Numbered from the stretch's first letter, positions 15,982 to 24,697 are shown. The stretch: DNA of 52,327 bases from Candidatus Gastranaerophilales bacterium (GCA_944324845.1 CALUXX010000010.1:1-52327), one strand, 5' to 3'. Notes: generated from the sequence alone by a model not told the origin. Made by a program: numbers and translations.

Positions 15982-16935
15982 CTATCTTAACAACTCTTTT
16001 ACTTGTAATATAATATTTTCAATAGTAAGTCCATATTTCTTTCTTAGGAAATCCTCTGAACCTACACAACCATAACTATCATTAATACCTATACCTTTTA
16101 CCCTTACAGGATATTTTGCAGAAGTTAACTCACATACTGCACTTGTTAACCCACCCAAAATATTTGCATTTTCACACACAATTATATTTTTTGTTTTTCT
16201 GGCACAAGCCAATATCAAATCTTCATCTAATGGTTTAATGGTAACCACATCAACAACTTGAGCACTTATTCCATCTTTTTCCAACTCTTTTGCAGCTTCT
16301 AATGCTGTAGCAACCATAATTCCACAAGCCACTATAGTTACATCATTTCCATCCTTTAATAGCTTACCTTTACCAATTTCAAATTTTTCATCCGGCATAT
16401 ATATATCTTTTAAATTTCGTCTTGCAGTTCTTATGTATGTAACTCCATTTCTATCTTTAGTTAATTTAAGCAAAGCTTTAAACATTGTAGGATCTGATAC
16501 ATCTGCAACACAAGCATTCGGAACTGTTCGCATCATTGCTACATCCTCAAAAGACATATGTGTGCCACCGTTATTCGTTGCCATAATTCCAGCATCAGAA
16601 CCTATAATTCGAATACTCTTTTGAGCATATCCAATACTTAAAAATACTTGATCAAAAATCCTTCGTGATGCAAATGGTGAAAATGAATGAATATATGGCT
16701 TAAATCCATTTAAATACATTCCTGCGGCAACACCAACCATATTCGCTTCTTGTATACCACAATTGAAAACATTCTTTGGATAATCCTTCCATAATTGAGC
16801 AGTTTTCAAAGAACCCATTAAATCCGCATCTAAATATACTACTTTATCATCTTCAGAAAACAATTCTCGCATTGTTTCATTAAAAATCTGAATAGGCTCT
16901 TTCTCCGCAACACCACCTGTATATCTTAGTTCCAT
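15982..16935 (-). CDS. Split transketolase, C-terminal subunit (pair 2)
   Basis: 317 residues with the catalytic glutamate block NCGIQEANMVGVAAGMYLNG, then SFSPFASRRIFDQVF, GIMATNNGGTHMSFEDVAMM and the C-terminal domain with VVTIKPLDED and GLTSAVCE. All expected elements of the transketolase pyrimidine-binding and C-terminal domains are visible. It overlaps the N-terminal subunit gene by 10 bases and precedes the aldolase/GT fusion by 16 bases. Likely partner of 16926-17789; two-carbon transfer onto or from a sugar-nucleotide pathway intermediate is inferred from the operon. Confidence 0.85.
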   Translation of the reverse strand: MELRYTGGVAEKEPIQIFNETMRELFSEDDKVVYLDADLMGSLKTAQLWKDYPKNVFNCGIQEANMVGVAAGMYLNGFKPYIHSFSPFASRRIFDQVFLSIGYAQKSIRIIGSDAGIMATNNGGTHMSFEDVAMMRTVPNACVADVSDPTMFKALLKLTKDRNGVTYIRTARRNLKDIYMPDEKFEIGKGKLLKDGNDVTIVACGIMVATALEAAKELEKDGISAQVVDVVTIKPLDEDLILACARKTKNIIVCENANILGGLTSAVCELTSAKYPVRVKGIGINDSYGCVGSEDFLRKKYGLTIENIILQVKELLR

Positions 16936-17789
16936 TGTTCTTCCTCCATATCAAGTTCAACTGCTCTTTCTTTAAGCTCTTCTAACACTTTTTCTTTCAA
17001 GTCGTCATTGAAACCAAGACAATGATTATTTGGAAGTTCTTCAATACATTTAGCTCCCCTACCCTTAATAGTTTTCAAAACTATCATTGTAGGTTTTTTA
17101 TTTGGGGATTCAATAGCAAAATTTATAGCTTTTTGAATCGCTAACACATCATCCCCCTTAACTAGCGTACTATTCCATCCAAAAGCCTCAAATTTTTTCA
17201 TTGGATCGCCTATACTCATAACCTCTTCGACAGATCCATCGATTTGCATATTGTTCCAATCAAGAAACGCTATAATATTATCAAGTTTATAATGAGCCGC
17301 AAATTGTGCCGCTTCCCAAATTTGCCCTTCCGCAGATTCGCCATCTCCAATAATACAAAAAACTCTTTGACCGGAATCCTTTATCTTTGCTCCCAATGCA
17401 GCACCAACTGCAATAGATAAACCTTGTCCTAAGCTTCCTGTTGTCGCATCGACTCCTGGAACCTTATTTCTATCACAATGACCTGGCAATAGTGAATTCG
17501 GATTATTTAAATTGTTTAATCTTGAATAATCAATTACTCCTTTTAAAGCAAGAGTAGAATATAGAGCCGGACCAGCATGACCTTTTGATATTATCATAAA
17601 ATCACGATTATCCCATTTGGGGGTTTGAGGATCAATTCTAATAAAATCAGTATATATAACAGATAAGACATCCGCTAAATCTAATGAACCTCCAATATGT
17701 CCACCTTTGTTAGAACAAATGGCTTGAATTATTCCTTTCCTTATTCTTAAAGCATTCTGCTCAAGAGTTTTTTGACTACTTAATACCAT
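16926..17789 (-). CDS. Split transketolase, N-terminal (TPP-binding) subunit (pair 2, canonical)
   Basis: 287 residues with canonical motifs: NKGGHIGGSLDLADVLSVIY, DFMIISKGHAGPALYSTLAL, GSLGQGLSIAVGAALGAK and the TPP motif IIGDGESAEGQIWEAAQFA to WNNMQ. Unlike pair 1 it keeps the conserved histidines. The gene starts on the last base of the rfbH stop codon, so expression is coupled to the CDP-dideoxysugar genes. Split transketolases also occur in general metabolism, but the position inside this operon argues for a dedicated role. Confidence 0.87.
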   Translation of the reverse strand: MVLSSQKTLEQNALRIRKGIIQAICSNKGGHIGGSLDLADVLSVIYTDFIRIDPQTPKWDNRDFMIISKGHAGPALYSTLALKGVIDYSRLNNLNNPNSLLPGHCDRNKVPGVDATTGSLGQGLSIAVGAALGAKIKDSGQRVFCIIGDGESAEGQIWEAAQFAAHYKLDNIIAFLDWNNMQIDGSVEEVMSIGDPMKKFEAFGWNSTLVKGDDVLAIQKAINFAIESPNKKPTMIVLKTIKGRGAKCIEELPNNHCLGFNDDLKEKVLEELKERAVELDMEEEQWN

Positions 17790-19141
17790 TATTTATTTTC
17801 CTCCACAAATTGATGGATAGTATCAGCAATTCTTGTAATTTCTTCTTCTCCCAATGCTGGGAATGTTCCTACCCAGAACGTATTATTCATAATAAAGTCC
17901 GTATTTGGTAATAATTTATAATGTTCATCTGTTAATTCTTTTGAATTGATTAGTTTTGAATTACCAATTCTTAAATCAACATCATTATCAACTATCATTG
18001 GTTGTCTCAAAATATTACCAGCAAACAATTGACGTGTGCCAACTTTATGACTTTCTAAGTATTCAACCATTTCTTGTTTAGTGAATGGAGCATTTTCTTT
18101 CACAGAAATTAAGTAGCCAAACCAAGATGGTTTTACACCTTCATTAATTTTAGGTAAAATTAAATATTCTTTTAAATCTGACAATTTTTCTGTAAGCATT
18201 TGAGCATTCTTACGTCTTATTTCTAAAAACTTATCTAACTTATCAATTTGAGAACAACCTAAAGCTGCTTGCCAGTCAGTAATTTTCAAATTAAACCCGA
18301 TATGAGAATATGTGTATTTATGATCATATCCAAATGGAAGATTACCCAATTGTTGAGAAAATCTCTTTCCACAAACACCATCACGACCTGGAGGACAGCA
18401 ACAATCTCTTCCCCAATCTCTGAATGACATTATAATTTTATATAATTGAGAATCATTTGTTACAACAGCTCCACCTTCACCCATTGTCAAGTGATGTGCC
18501 GGATAGAAACTGAAGGTACCAATATGACCTATTGTTCCTATTTTCTTACCTTTATACTCGCCACCTAATGCATCACAACTATCTTCAATTACCCAAAGGT
18601 TATATTTTTCAGCAAGTGCCATAATCTTATCTAAATCATAACTGTTACCTAATGTATGAGCTAAGAAAATAGCTTTTGTTTTTGATGTAATTGCTTCTTC
18701 AATTTTATCTGCATCAATATTATAAGTCCCAATTTCACAGTCAACAAATACTGGAACCATTCCATGTTGGATAATTGGATTTATTGTTGTTGGGAACCCT
18801 GCTGCCACTGAAATAACTTCATCACCCTTTTTTAATGCTCTATCACCTAATTTATGGGAGGTTAAAGCTGAAAACGCTAATAAATTAGCACTTGAACCTG
18901 AATTTGTTGAAAGCGCATATTTTACACCCAAATATTTTGCAAATTTTGATTCAAATTCTTTATTAAATCTTCCGGCTGTCAACCACATATCTAAAGAAGC
19001 ATCAATCATATTTAATAATTCTTCTTCACCCAAAAGTTTTCCACTTGGCGGAATATAATCAAATTCTCTTTTTTTACCATATACAGCGTTATAGTATTCT
19101 TTAGCAGCTTCTTTTACTTTATTACGTAATTCTTGTTCCAC
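17789..19141 (-). CDS. rfbH: CDP-4-dehydro-6-deoxyglucose 3-dehydrase (E1)
   Basis: 450 residues, aspartate-aminotransferase fold. The PMP-binding lysine is replaced by His in SFYPAHHLTMGEGGAV (around residue 215), the hallmark of E1 3-dehydrases. The four-Cys [2Fe-2S] cluster region is visible as DWGRDCCCPPG and DGVCGKRF. It removes the C3 hydroxyl of CDP-4-keto-6-deoxyglucose with an electron-donating reductase (E3, RfbI/DdhD), which is not encoded in this window. Its start overlaps the end of rfbG by 28 bases. It commits the operon to a 3,6-dideoxy sugar, the substrate for abequose, paratose, tyvelose, ascarylose or branched yersiniose-like sugars. Confidence 0.93.
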   Translation of the reverse strand: MEQELRNKVKEAAKEYYNAVYGKKREFDYIPPSGKLLGEEELLNMIDASLDMWLTAGRFNKEFESKFAKYLGVKYALSTNSGSSANLLAFSALTSHKLGDRALKKGDEVISVAAGFPTTINPIIQHGMVPVFVDCEIGTYNIDADKIEEAITSKTKAIFLAHTLGNSYDLDKIMALAEKYNLWVIEDSCDALGGEYKGKKIGTIGHIGTFSFYPAHHLTMGEGGAVVTNDSQLYKIIMSFRDWGRDCCCPPGRDGVCGKRFSQQLGNLPFGYDHKYTYSHIGFNLKITDWQAALGCSQIDKLDKFLEIRRKNAQMLTEKLSDLKEYLILPKINEGVKPSWFGYLISVKENAPFTKQEMVEYLESHKVGTRQLFAGNILRQPMIVDNDVDLRIGNSKLINSKELTDEHYKLLPNTDFIMNNTFWVGTFPALGEEEITRIADTIHQFVEENK

Positions 19142-20202
19142 TTTATACTCTCCTCATATTCTTGTATTTGCTCTATTGTATATTTGTACATATCTGTATC
19201 TTGGGCATAAAAATGTTTATACCAATCAACAGTTCTTGCTATTGCAACATCAGCAGTATAAGTTGGAGTCCAACCCAATACTTTTTCCGCTTTTTCGATA
19301 TTTAACATTAAAAGATTTGCTTCATGCAAATTATCTCTTTTATGGACAACAACCTCACCTTTACCATAATTTTCAACAACTTTTTGAGCAACTTCCGCTA
19401 CTTTTAAAACGCTTTCTTCATTAGGACCAAAATTAAAACCATCGGCATACTTTTTGCCTTCTTCTAATAATTTTTGTCCTAATAATAGATAGCCAGATAA
19501 AGGCTCTAATACGTGCTGCCAAGGTCTGACGGCTATAGGATTTCTAATTTCAATTTTCCGCCCTGAATTGATATATCTTACACAATCAGGAATTAATCTA
19601 TCTAAAGCCCAATCACCACCACCTATAACATTGCCGGCTCTTGCAGTTGCCATTGCATAGCCATCTTCCCCTTGCAAAAATGAACGGCGGTATGAAGATG
19701 ACATAATTTCAACACATCCTTTAGATGATGAATACATATCATAGCCACCCATAGGCTCATCTTCTCGGTAGCCCCTATTTATCTCTTTATTTTCATAACA
19801 CTTATCTGTTGTAATATTTACAAACGCTTTAATATTTTTACATATTCTCGCAGCTTCTAACACATTCAAAGTACCAATAACATTCGTTTTATAAGTTAAT
19901 ACAGGTTCAGAATAAGAAAGCCTTACTAAAGGCTGAGCAGCCAAATGAAATATAATATCAGGTTGAAATTCTTCAATACTTGCCTCTAACTTTTCAACAT
20001 CAAGAATATCACCACATATAGATTTTTTTATTTTACTTTCAATGTTTAATTCACCAAACATTGAAGGTTCAGTATTAGGCTTGAGTGAATAGCCACAAAC
20101 TTCTGCTCCAAGCATTGTTAGCCAAAGGGCTAACCAACTCCCTTTAAATCCGGTATGTCCCGTTAAAAAAATTTTTTTCCCATTATATATATTATTAAAC
20201 AT
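19114..20202 (-). CDS. rfbG: CDP-glucose 4,6-dehydratase
   Basis: 362 residues, extended SDR. NAD motif LTGHTGFKGSWLALWLTMLG (residues 13-32), FHLAAQPLVRLSYSEPVLTY, NITTDKCYEN (Thr of the catalytic set), YDMYSSSKGCVEI (Tyr-x3-Lys) and the family-specific NVIGGGDWALDRLIPDC. It converts CDP-glucose to CDP-4-keto-6-deoxyglucose. It follows rfbF with an 8-base overlap and precedes rfbH with a 28-base overlap, the standard rfbFGH order. Confidence 0.94.
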   Translation of the reverse strand: MFNNIYNGKKIFLTGHTGFKGSWLALWLTMLGAEVCGYSLKPNTEPSMFGELNIESKIKKSICGDILDVEKLEASIEEFQPDIIFHLAAQPLVRLSYSEPVLTYKTNVIGTLNVLEAARICKNIKAFVNITTDKCYENKEINRGYREDEPMGGYDMYSSSKGCVEIMSSSYRRSFLQGEDGYAMATARAGNVIGGGDWALDRLIPDCVRYINSGRKIEIRNPIAVRPWQHVLEPLSGYLLLGQKLLEEGKKYADGFNFGPNEESVLKVAEVAQKVVENYGKGEVVVHKRDNLHEANLLMLNIEKAEKVLGWTPTYTADVAIARTVDWYKHFYAQDTDMYKYTIEQIQEYEESIKWNKNYVIK

Positions 20203-20995
20203 TTACAACCTCTTTATTTAACCATACAGCCCAAGGCGCCTTACCTTTTAACCACATTTCAGTTAGTTCAGTCTTACACTTTAAAGTATCCATTGGGTGC
20301 CAGAAACCATTATGCTTATACGAATTTAACATTCCATCTTTAGCAAGTCTTTCCAATGGTTCTCGTTCAAAGATGACATCATTTCTATTCGGTTCAATAT
20401 AATCAAATACTTGTGGTTCACAAACCATAAAACCACCATTTATCCAGTTTCCATCACCCTGTGGTTTTTCCAAAAAGCTCTTTATTGTCCCATCTGAAGT
20501 GATATCCAATGCTCCAAACTTACCTGAAGGTTTTACAGCCGTCAAAGTTAAATATTTATTACTATTTTGATGATGTTTGATTAAGTCCTTTATATTAACA
20601 TCAGCGACACCATCACCATAAGTTAATAAAAATGGTTCTTGTCCAACATATTCTTGAGCTTTTTTAATTCTACTACCAGTCATTGTTTCCTGACCGGTAT
20701 AAAGCATTGTTACTTTCCAAGGTTCTGTTTGTATTCTATGAATTTCAACAGAATTATTTAACATATCAACTGTAACATCAGAATACTGTTGATAATAATG
20801 AATAAAATAATCCTTAATCACATGAGACTTATACCCTGTTAATATTATAAATTCATTAAAACCATAATATGAATACGTTTTCATAATGTGCCATAAAATA
20901 GGTCTTCCACCAATTTCAACCATTGGTTTTGGAATTAATCTTGTTTCTTCAGATAATCGAGTTCCTAACCCGCCTGCCAAAATTACGACTTTCAC
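20195..20995 (-). CDS. rfbF: Glucose-1-phosphate cytidylyltransferase
   Basis: 266 residues, nucleotidyltransferase GT-A-like fold. MKVVILAGGLGTRLSEETRL and PKPMVEIGGRPILWHIM form the nucleotide- and sugar-phosphate-binding start; LTYGDGVADVN holds the metal Asp, and GGFMVCEPQVFDYI and NGFWHPMDTLKCK are family-specific. It makes CDP-glucose, the entry to the 3,6-dideoxyhexose branch. Start is GTG; the GTGA overlap with the preceding glycosyltransferase stop means coupled translation. Confidence 0.94.
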   Translation of the reverse strand: MKVVILAGGLGTRLSEETRLIPKPMVEIGGRPILWHIMKTYSYYGFNEFIILTGYKSHVIKDYFIHYYQQYSDVTVDMLNNSVEIHRIQTEPWKVTMLYTGQETMTGSRIKKAQEYVGQEPFLLTYGDGVADVNIKDLIKHHQNSNKYLTLTAVKPSGKFGALDITSDGTIKSFLEKPQGDGNWINGGFMVCEPQVFDYIEPNRNDVIFEREPLERLAKDGMLNSYKHNGFWHPMDTLKCKTELTEMWLKGKAPWAVWLNKEVVNV

Positions 20996-22002
20996 TGGTC
21001 TATACCTCCTAAAAATATTTTCTGTTTTTTAAATCTCTCTATTTGTAAAAATTTCTTTAAAATGTGGTTGAATGGAATCAAAAATTTTCCCCAGAATTTA
21101 CTCATCAAATATGTATATTTAGTAACTGCTTGTTTCTCATATCCCTTCTTTAATAATTCAGATAATGAAATATCCTCATAACAACCAAAATAATAATACA
21201 TATTTTTAAACCAATAATAGGAAAAAATATTAAAATAAAGTTTTCCTAAAAAAATATGTTTTAATTTTTCTTTAAAATACAAATTATTAGCAATAATCTC
21301 ACTTGAATACAATTTTTTCACATGAGATTCTTGATGATTATGATCTCTGTAATTATACATTTTATTTTCAATAAAAACACCATAACCATTAATCAAAGTT
21401 TCGACAACCATATCCATATCTGCAATTGTACCTGCAGATTCTATGGTTTCTGTAATAACCATAGCTTTTAAATTTTTAGTTTTATATATTACACATGGGA
21501 AAACTAAATGAGAAGATCCCTTATTTATGTATATATGCTTAATAAAATCTTGTTTTTCATATATTTTATATGATACACAATCTAAAGTATCTAAACTAAC
21601 ATTAGTTTCATCTATAAAACTATTTATTTTTGTATAAATTAAATCTATATTACTATGTCTTTCAATAATCTTTAAAGCTGCTTCAATATATTGAGGATGC
21701 AAAATATCATCATCATGAAATATCATCACATATTTTTTACTTGCTAAAGATACGGCTTTTAAGAAAATATTAAACGGACCAATATTTATTGGCTCTTTTA
21801 TATATATAATATTATCATTTTGTGTTTGAATTTCTTTTATATAATCTTCAGTTTCATCAGAACTACCATTATCTAAAACTGTTATTTTTAAACCTTTTAT
21901 AGATTGATTTACAGCACTACTTAATGACTTTTTTAAATAGTCAATTCGATTATAAGTTAAAATGAATATTTCAAAGTCATTTATTAATTCTGATATTCTC
22001 AT
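20992..22002 (-). CDS. GT2-family glycosyltransferase
   Basis: 336 residues. GT-A domain: FEIFILTYNRIDYLKKSLSS, ITVLDNGSSDETEDYI and KYVMIFHDDDILHPQYI, the last giving the metal-binding Asp motif near residue 95. The C-terminal third is basic and aromatic. It overlaps the stop of the preceding glycosyltransferase by one base (TAATG) and ends in a GTGA overlap with rfbF. Donor unknown; position next to rfbF suggests, but does not show, that it handles the dideoxy sugar. Confidence 0.82.
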   Translation of the reverse strand: MRISELINDFEIFILTYNRIDYLKKSLSSAVNQSIKGLKITVLDNGSSDETEDYIKEIQTQNDNIIYIKEPINIGPFNIFLKAVSLASKKYVMIFHDDDILHPQYIEAALKIIERHSNIDLIYTKINSFIDETNVSLDTLDCVSYKIYEKQDFIKHIYINKGSSHLVFPCVIYKTKNLKAMVITETIESAGTIADMDMVVETLINGYGVFIENKMYNYRDHNHQESHVKKLYSSEIIANNLYFKEKLKHIFLGKLYFNIFSYYWFKNMYYYFGCYEDISLSELLKKGYEKQAVTKYTYLMSKFWGKFLIPFNHILKKFLQIERFKKQKIFLGGIDQ

Positions 22003-23078
22003 TAACCTAGCTCCACAATCTGTTTTCCAAAAAGAACGATGCTAATCCTCGATAAATTTATACGAATTGAAAAACTCTTTCTTCTCTTTTCTTTTTTTTC
22101 TTGATTCAATGCTAATTTATCAATATATTTTCTATAATTTTGCTTATTATTTAATAACATTTGGAATTCGCGTTTATTAATTTTTCTGTAGAATGCTTCC
22201 CGAATTTCACCACTTGCATAATATTCTCGAAAAGTATTACTAAAAAGATCTATAAACTCATCTCTATATTGGGAATCTATTCTTATCAAATTCCATCTAT
22301 AACCATTAAATTGCGCCACTAATTTATAGTCATTTACAATAGATTTTAAATTGGCATTTTTATTTAAAAAGCTACTAATCTCATTCCACTCATTTGAAAC
22401 TGCATAAACTTTTTCTTTTGATTTTACTGAAGAATTTTCATTATCCTGCCTATAATATAAATAAGCTTCGCCTGTAAACATCATTCGTTTAGCTGCTACT
22501 AATGACTTAAAAGCAAATGATGTATCCTGATAACTTGCACCAGGAGTCTCTGAAAAATTAATACCATTTTCAAATAAATAGGTTCTTTTATATAAAGAAC
22601 TCCATATTGAAGGCATCATTTTAACAATTGTAGGATCATCTGTAATATTAAAAATTTTGTTTTGTAATTCTTTTTTTATTTTCCCTGCTTTTCTAGATTG
22701 ATTATCATTTGTTGTATAGTAATAAAAATCAGATTTTACTAAATCCAAATCATTATTTTTGGCCAAATTATATAAGGCTTCAAACATTGTATTTTCAACA
22801 AAATCATCAGACTCAACAATTCCAATATACTCTCCAGTTGAATAAGATAATCCTATATTCATCGAATTTCCATAACCTGAATTTTCCTTATCGATAATCT
22901 TTATGCGACTATCTTTATTTTTATATTCTTCTAATATTTGCCTTGAAGAATCAGTTGAACCATCATTTACGCAAATTATTTCAATATCCTTCAATGTTTG
23001 ACAAATAATAGAATCCAAACATTTTTGAAGATACCTTTCAGTATTAAATATTGGAACAATTATAGAAACTTTAACCAT
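22002..23078 (-). CDS. GT2-family glycosyltransferase, first gene of the operon
   Basis: 358 residues. Typical start VSIIVPIFNTERYLQKCLDS, then IICVNDGSTDSSRQIL and YIGIVESDDFVENTMF with the Asp-Asp metal motif near residue 93. The family builds polysaccharide repeat units from nucleotide sugars. First gene of the minus-strand operon; the operon promoter must lie in 23079-23557, but I could not identify convincing boxes in that very AT-rich stretch. Confidence 0.84.
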   Translation of the reverse strand: MVKVSIIVPIFNTERYLQKCLDSIICQTLKDIEIICVNDGSTDSSRQILEEYKNKDSRIKIIDKENSGYGNSMNIGLSYSTGEYIGIVESDDFVENTMFEALYNLAKNNDLDLVKSDFYYYTTNDNQSRKAGKIKKELQNKIFNITDDPTIVKMMPSIWSSLYKRTYLFENGINFSETPGASYQDTSFAFKSLVAAKRMMFTGEAYLYYRQDNENSSVKSKEKVYAVSNEWNEISSFLNKNANLKSIVNDYKLVAQFNGYRWNLIRIDSQYRDEFIDLFSNTFREYYASGEIREAFYRKINKREFQMLLNNKQNYRKYIDKLALNQEKKEKRRKSFSIRINLSRISIVLFGKQIVELG

Positions 23079-23495
23079 AATAATTTAAAAGCTACCCCTT
23101 CTTAATATCGTAAATTCGTATTCACTTAAACTTCGATAAACTTGAAAGCTACACTATTAACGATTTGTTGGTTGAATAACAACATTAAATATGAAATATT
23201 TTTGTATTTATTCATAATAATCATACGTTGGTTTCATAATTATATATTTTATCGAAAATGTATAATTATGATATGTACCAAAAAATATTATATTACAAAC
23301 AAAATAAAAAATTTGCTTGTATTAAAAATTGTAATATAAATAAATATAACCATCAAAATATATGCTCTTACTTATACGTATACAAACTTGAGAAAATGTA
23401 TAATTCTAAAATCAAATTTCAAAAGGTTATTTATAGAACAAAATTAACCGAACTACTTATTTTGAACTTTTGTAACAAAAACACTCAACTCTGAA
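23079..23495. other. AT-rich intergenic region upstream of the polysaccharide operon
   Basis: About 420 bases with no supported gene. Short open frames on the plus strand (23142-23339 and 23258-23494) encode low-complexity Ile/Tyr/Asn/Lys strings, have no ribosome binding site and look like chance frames. It must hold the operon promoter (minus) and probably that of the small gene at 23558 (plus); several TATAAT-like words exist on both strands, but none pairs with a good -35 box. Confidence 0.6.
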
Positions 23496-23540
23496 ATTAA
23501 CTCTCTTCTACAAACTTTATATACGTAGAAGAGAGTTAAT
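23496..23540. promoter_or_regulatory. Perfect 16-bp inverted repeat just upstream of a small gene
   Basis: ATTAACTCTCTTCTAC (23496-23511) and GTAGAAGAGAGTTAAT (23525-23540) are perfect complements around a 13-base loop. No T run follows on either strand, so it is not a standard terminator. It ends 17 bases before the ATG at 23558 and next to the GGAGAG ribosome binding site, a place for an mRNA structure controlling stability or translation, or a protein-binding site. Confidence 0.7.
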
Positions 23541-23557
23541 AGACGGAGAGTATAGAT

Positions 23558-23854
23558 ATGGTAAAAATTTCACAAATCAATTTTGGCAAGGTAGATTACA
23601 CTAAATCAAAACAAACTACTAGAGTTCCAAAAGAACAAATACAAACTTTTCAAACAAACAAAAAAACTGACTATACTACAATTACAAAAGAAAATACATA
23701 TACATCTAAAATTAGTGATCTAAATACAAAATTCGAAAATATCAAGCCTGAAAAATATATTTTAGAAGCTAAAAATAACGGGTTCAAAACACTAATTGTA
23801 TCAGATGAAGATTATGCAAATTTTGGTGCTAAATGGGACGAAATTCCAGCATAA
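23558..23854 (+). CDS. Small orphan protein with N-terminal INFG motif
   Basis: 98 residues, no recognised domain. The N terminus MVKISQINFGKVDYTKSKQ has the hydrophobic-x-F-G-K pattern seen in other unrelated proteins of this window, followed by a Lys/Thr/Gln-rich polar stretch. The last 40 residues (NTKFENIKPEKYILEAKNNG then FKTLIVSDEDYANFG) could form a small alpha/beta unit. A GGAGAG site precedes the ATG. It has its own hairpin upstream and a strong terminator downstream, so it is a single-gene transcript. Function unknown. Confidence 0.65.
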   Translation: MVKISQINFGKVDYTKSKQTTRVPKEQIQTFQTNKKTDYTTITKENTYTSKISDLNTKFENIKPEKYILEAKNNGFKTLIVSDEDYANFGAKWDEIPA

Positions 23855-23870
23855 TAGATTAATAACACAC

Positions 23871-23904
23871 AAAAAAGAGTCAGGAAAAAGCCTGACTCTT
23901 TTTT
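23871..23904. terminator. Strong bidirectional intrinsic terminator
   Basis: A perfect 14-bp stem, AAAAAAGAGTCAGG (23871-23884) and CCTGACTCTTTTTT (23891-23904), with a six-base loop and T runs on both strands. It separates the small gene (plus) from rpmA (minus). Confidence 0.92.
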
Positions 23905-23918
23905 ATTACTTATACCTC

Positions 23919-24173
23919 TTACACAGCGTAAACACTAACTTGTTTTCTGTCTCTTCTGTGAGGTTCAAATTTAACAACACCATCAATCAATGCAAATAAA
24001 GTATCATCAGAACCGATACCAACATTGTTACCAGGGTGAATTTTTGTACCTCTTTGACGAACAAGAATGTTACCTGCTTTAACAGCTTCGCCACCGAACT
24101 TTTTAACGCCTAAACGCTTAGCTTCGGAGTCACGGCCGTTACGGGTAGATCCCATACCTTTCTTATGTGCCAT
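23919..24173 (-). CDS. rpmA: 50S ribosomal protein L27
   Basis: 84 residues: [20 protein letters not shown], then [18 protein letters not shown] and [17 protein letters not shown]27 sits at the peptidyl-transferase centre, where its N-terminal tail contacts tRNA. Here the protein begins directly with AHKKG, without the cleavable N-terminal extension found in Firmicutes, which argues against a Firmicutes host. It follows rplU by about 46 bases, the universal rplU-rpmA order, with an AAAAGGAGAAA ribosome binding site. Confidence 0.97.
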   Translation of the reverse strand: MAHKKGMGSTRNGRDSEAKRLGVKKFGGEAVKAGNILVRQRGTKIHPGNNVGIGSDDTLFALIDGVVKFEPHRRDRKQVSVYAV

Positions 24174-24219
24174 TTTTCATTTCTCCTTTTCTTTTGTACT
24201 TATAACGATTTTAGACTAC

Positions 24220-24567
24220 TTATTCAGCAGCTGTTTCTTCAGCAGACTTTTTAGCAGAAGTTCTGATTTTTGAAATCATAACTCTTGTATAACCTTGTCT
24301 GTGACCTTGTTTTTTTCTGTATCCTTTTTTAGGTCTTTGTTTGTAAACGATAATTTTCTTTGCTCTTCCGTGTAAAACAATTTTACCTTCTGCGCTTGCG
24401 CCAGCTACATATGGCTGACCTACTTTAGATTTTTTACCGTTAACAATCATAACGATTTTGTCAAAAACTACTTTTGAATCTTTTTCGCCATCTAATAATT
24501 CAATATCAACGTAGCGACCTTCTTCTACTTGATACTGTTTTCCGCCAGTTTCGACTATTGCGTACAT
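24220..24567 (-). CDS. rplU: 50S ribosomal protein L21
   Basis: 115 residues: [20 protein letters not shown] at the start, then [28 protein letters not shown] and [11 protein letters not shown]. The last dozen residues ([10 protein letters not shown]) are a short acidic extension. It binds 23S rRNA in the large subunit. Transcribed with rpmA from the promoter at 24646-24675; the leader of about 70 bases contains GGTTACGACACCCGCAACG, which might fold, but I cannot confirm a known L21 autoregulatory leader. Confidence 0.97.
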   Translation of the reverse strand: MYAIVETGGKQYQVEEGRYVDIELLDGEKDSKVVFDKIVMIVNGKKSKVGQPYVAGASAEGKIVLHGRAKKIIVYKQRPKKGYRKKQGHRQGYTRVMISKIRTSAKKSAEETAAE

Positions 24568-24645
24568 CTTTTCTTCCTTTCGTTGCGGGTGTCGTAACCT
24601 TCTCGGTTTTATAAAACGATTGACCCATAGTAATCACATAACGTT

Positions 24646-24675
24646 ATTATCTATCAGGCAAAAATCATTGTCAAG
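24646..24675 (-). promoter_or_regulatory. rplU-rpmA promoter
   Basis: On the minus strand, TTGACA (24675-24670), an 18-base spacer and GATAAT (24651-24646) form a near-consensus sigma-70 promoter about 80 bases upstream of the rplU start. Confidence 0.65.
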
Positions 24676-24697
24676 AAGTTTTAAGAATTGTATATAC
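24669..24697 (+). promoter_or_regulatory. murF cluster promoter
   Basis: On the plus strand TTGTCA (24669-24674), a 17-base spacer and TATATA (24692-24697) form a likely promoter. Its -35 box lies on the same bases as the -35 box of the divergent rplU promoter, so both polymerases would compete for that site. Confidence 0.5.

Noticed and set aside
5735..23078. Polysaccharide operon as a genomic island bounded by tRNA or integrase
   Set aside because: No tRNA gene, integrase, transposase or flanking attachment repeats are seen; its boundaries are ordinary housekeeping genes and a terminator.
23142..23494. Short plus-strand open frames in the AT-rich gap
   Set aside because: Low-complexity Ile/Tyr/Asn/Lys translations, no ribosome binding site, overlapping each other; typical chance frames.
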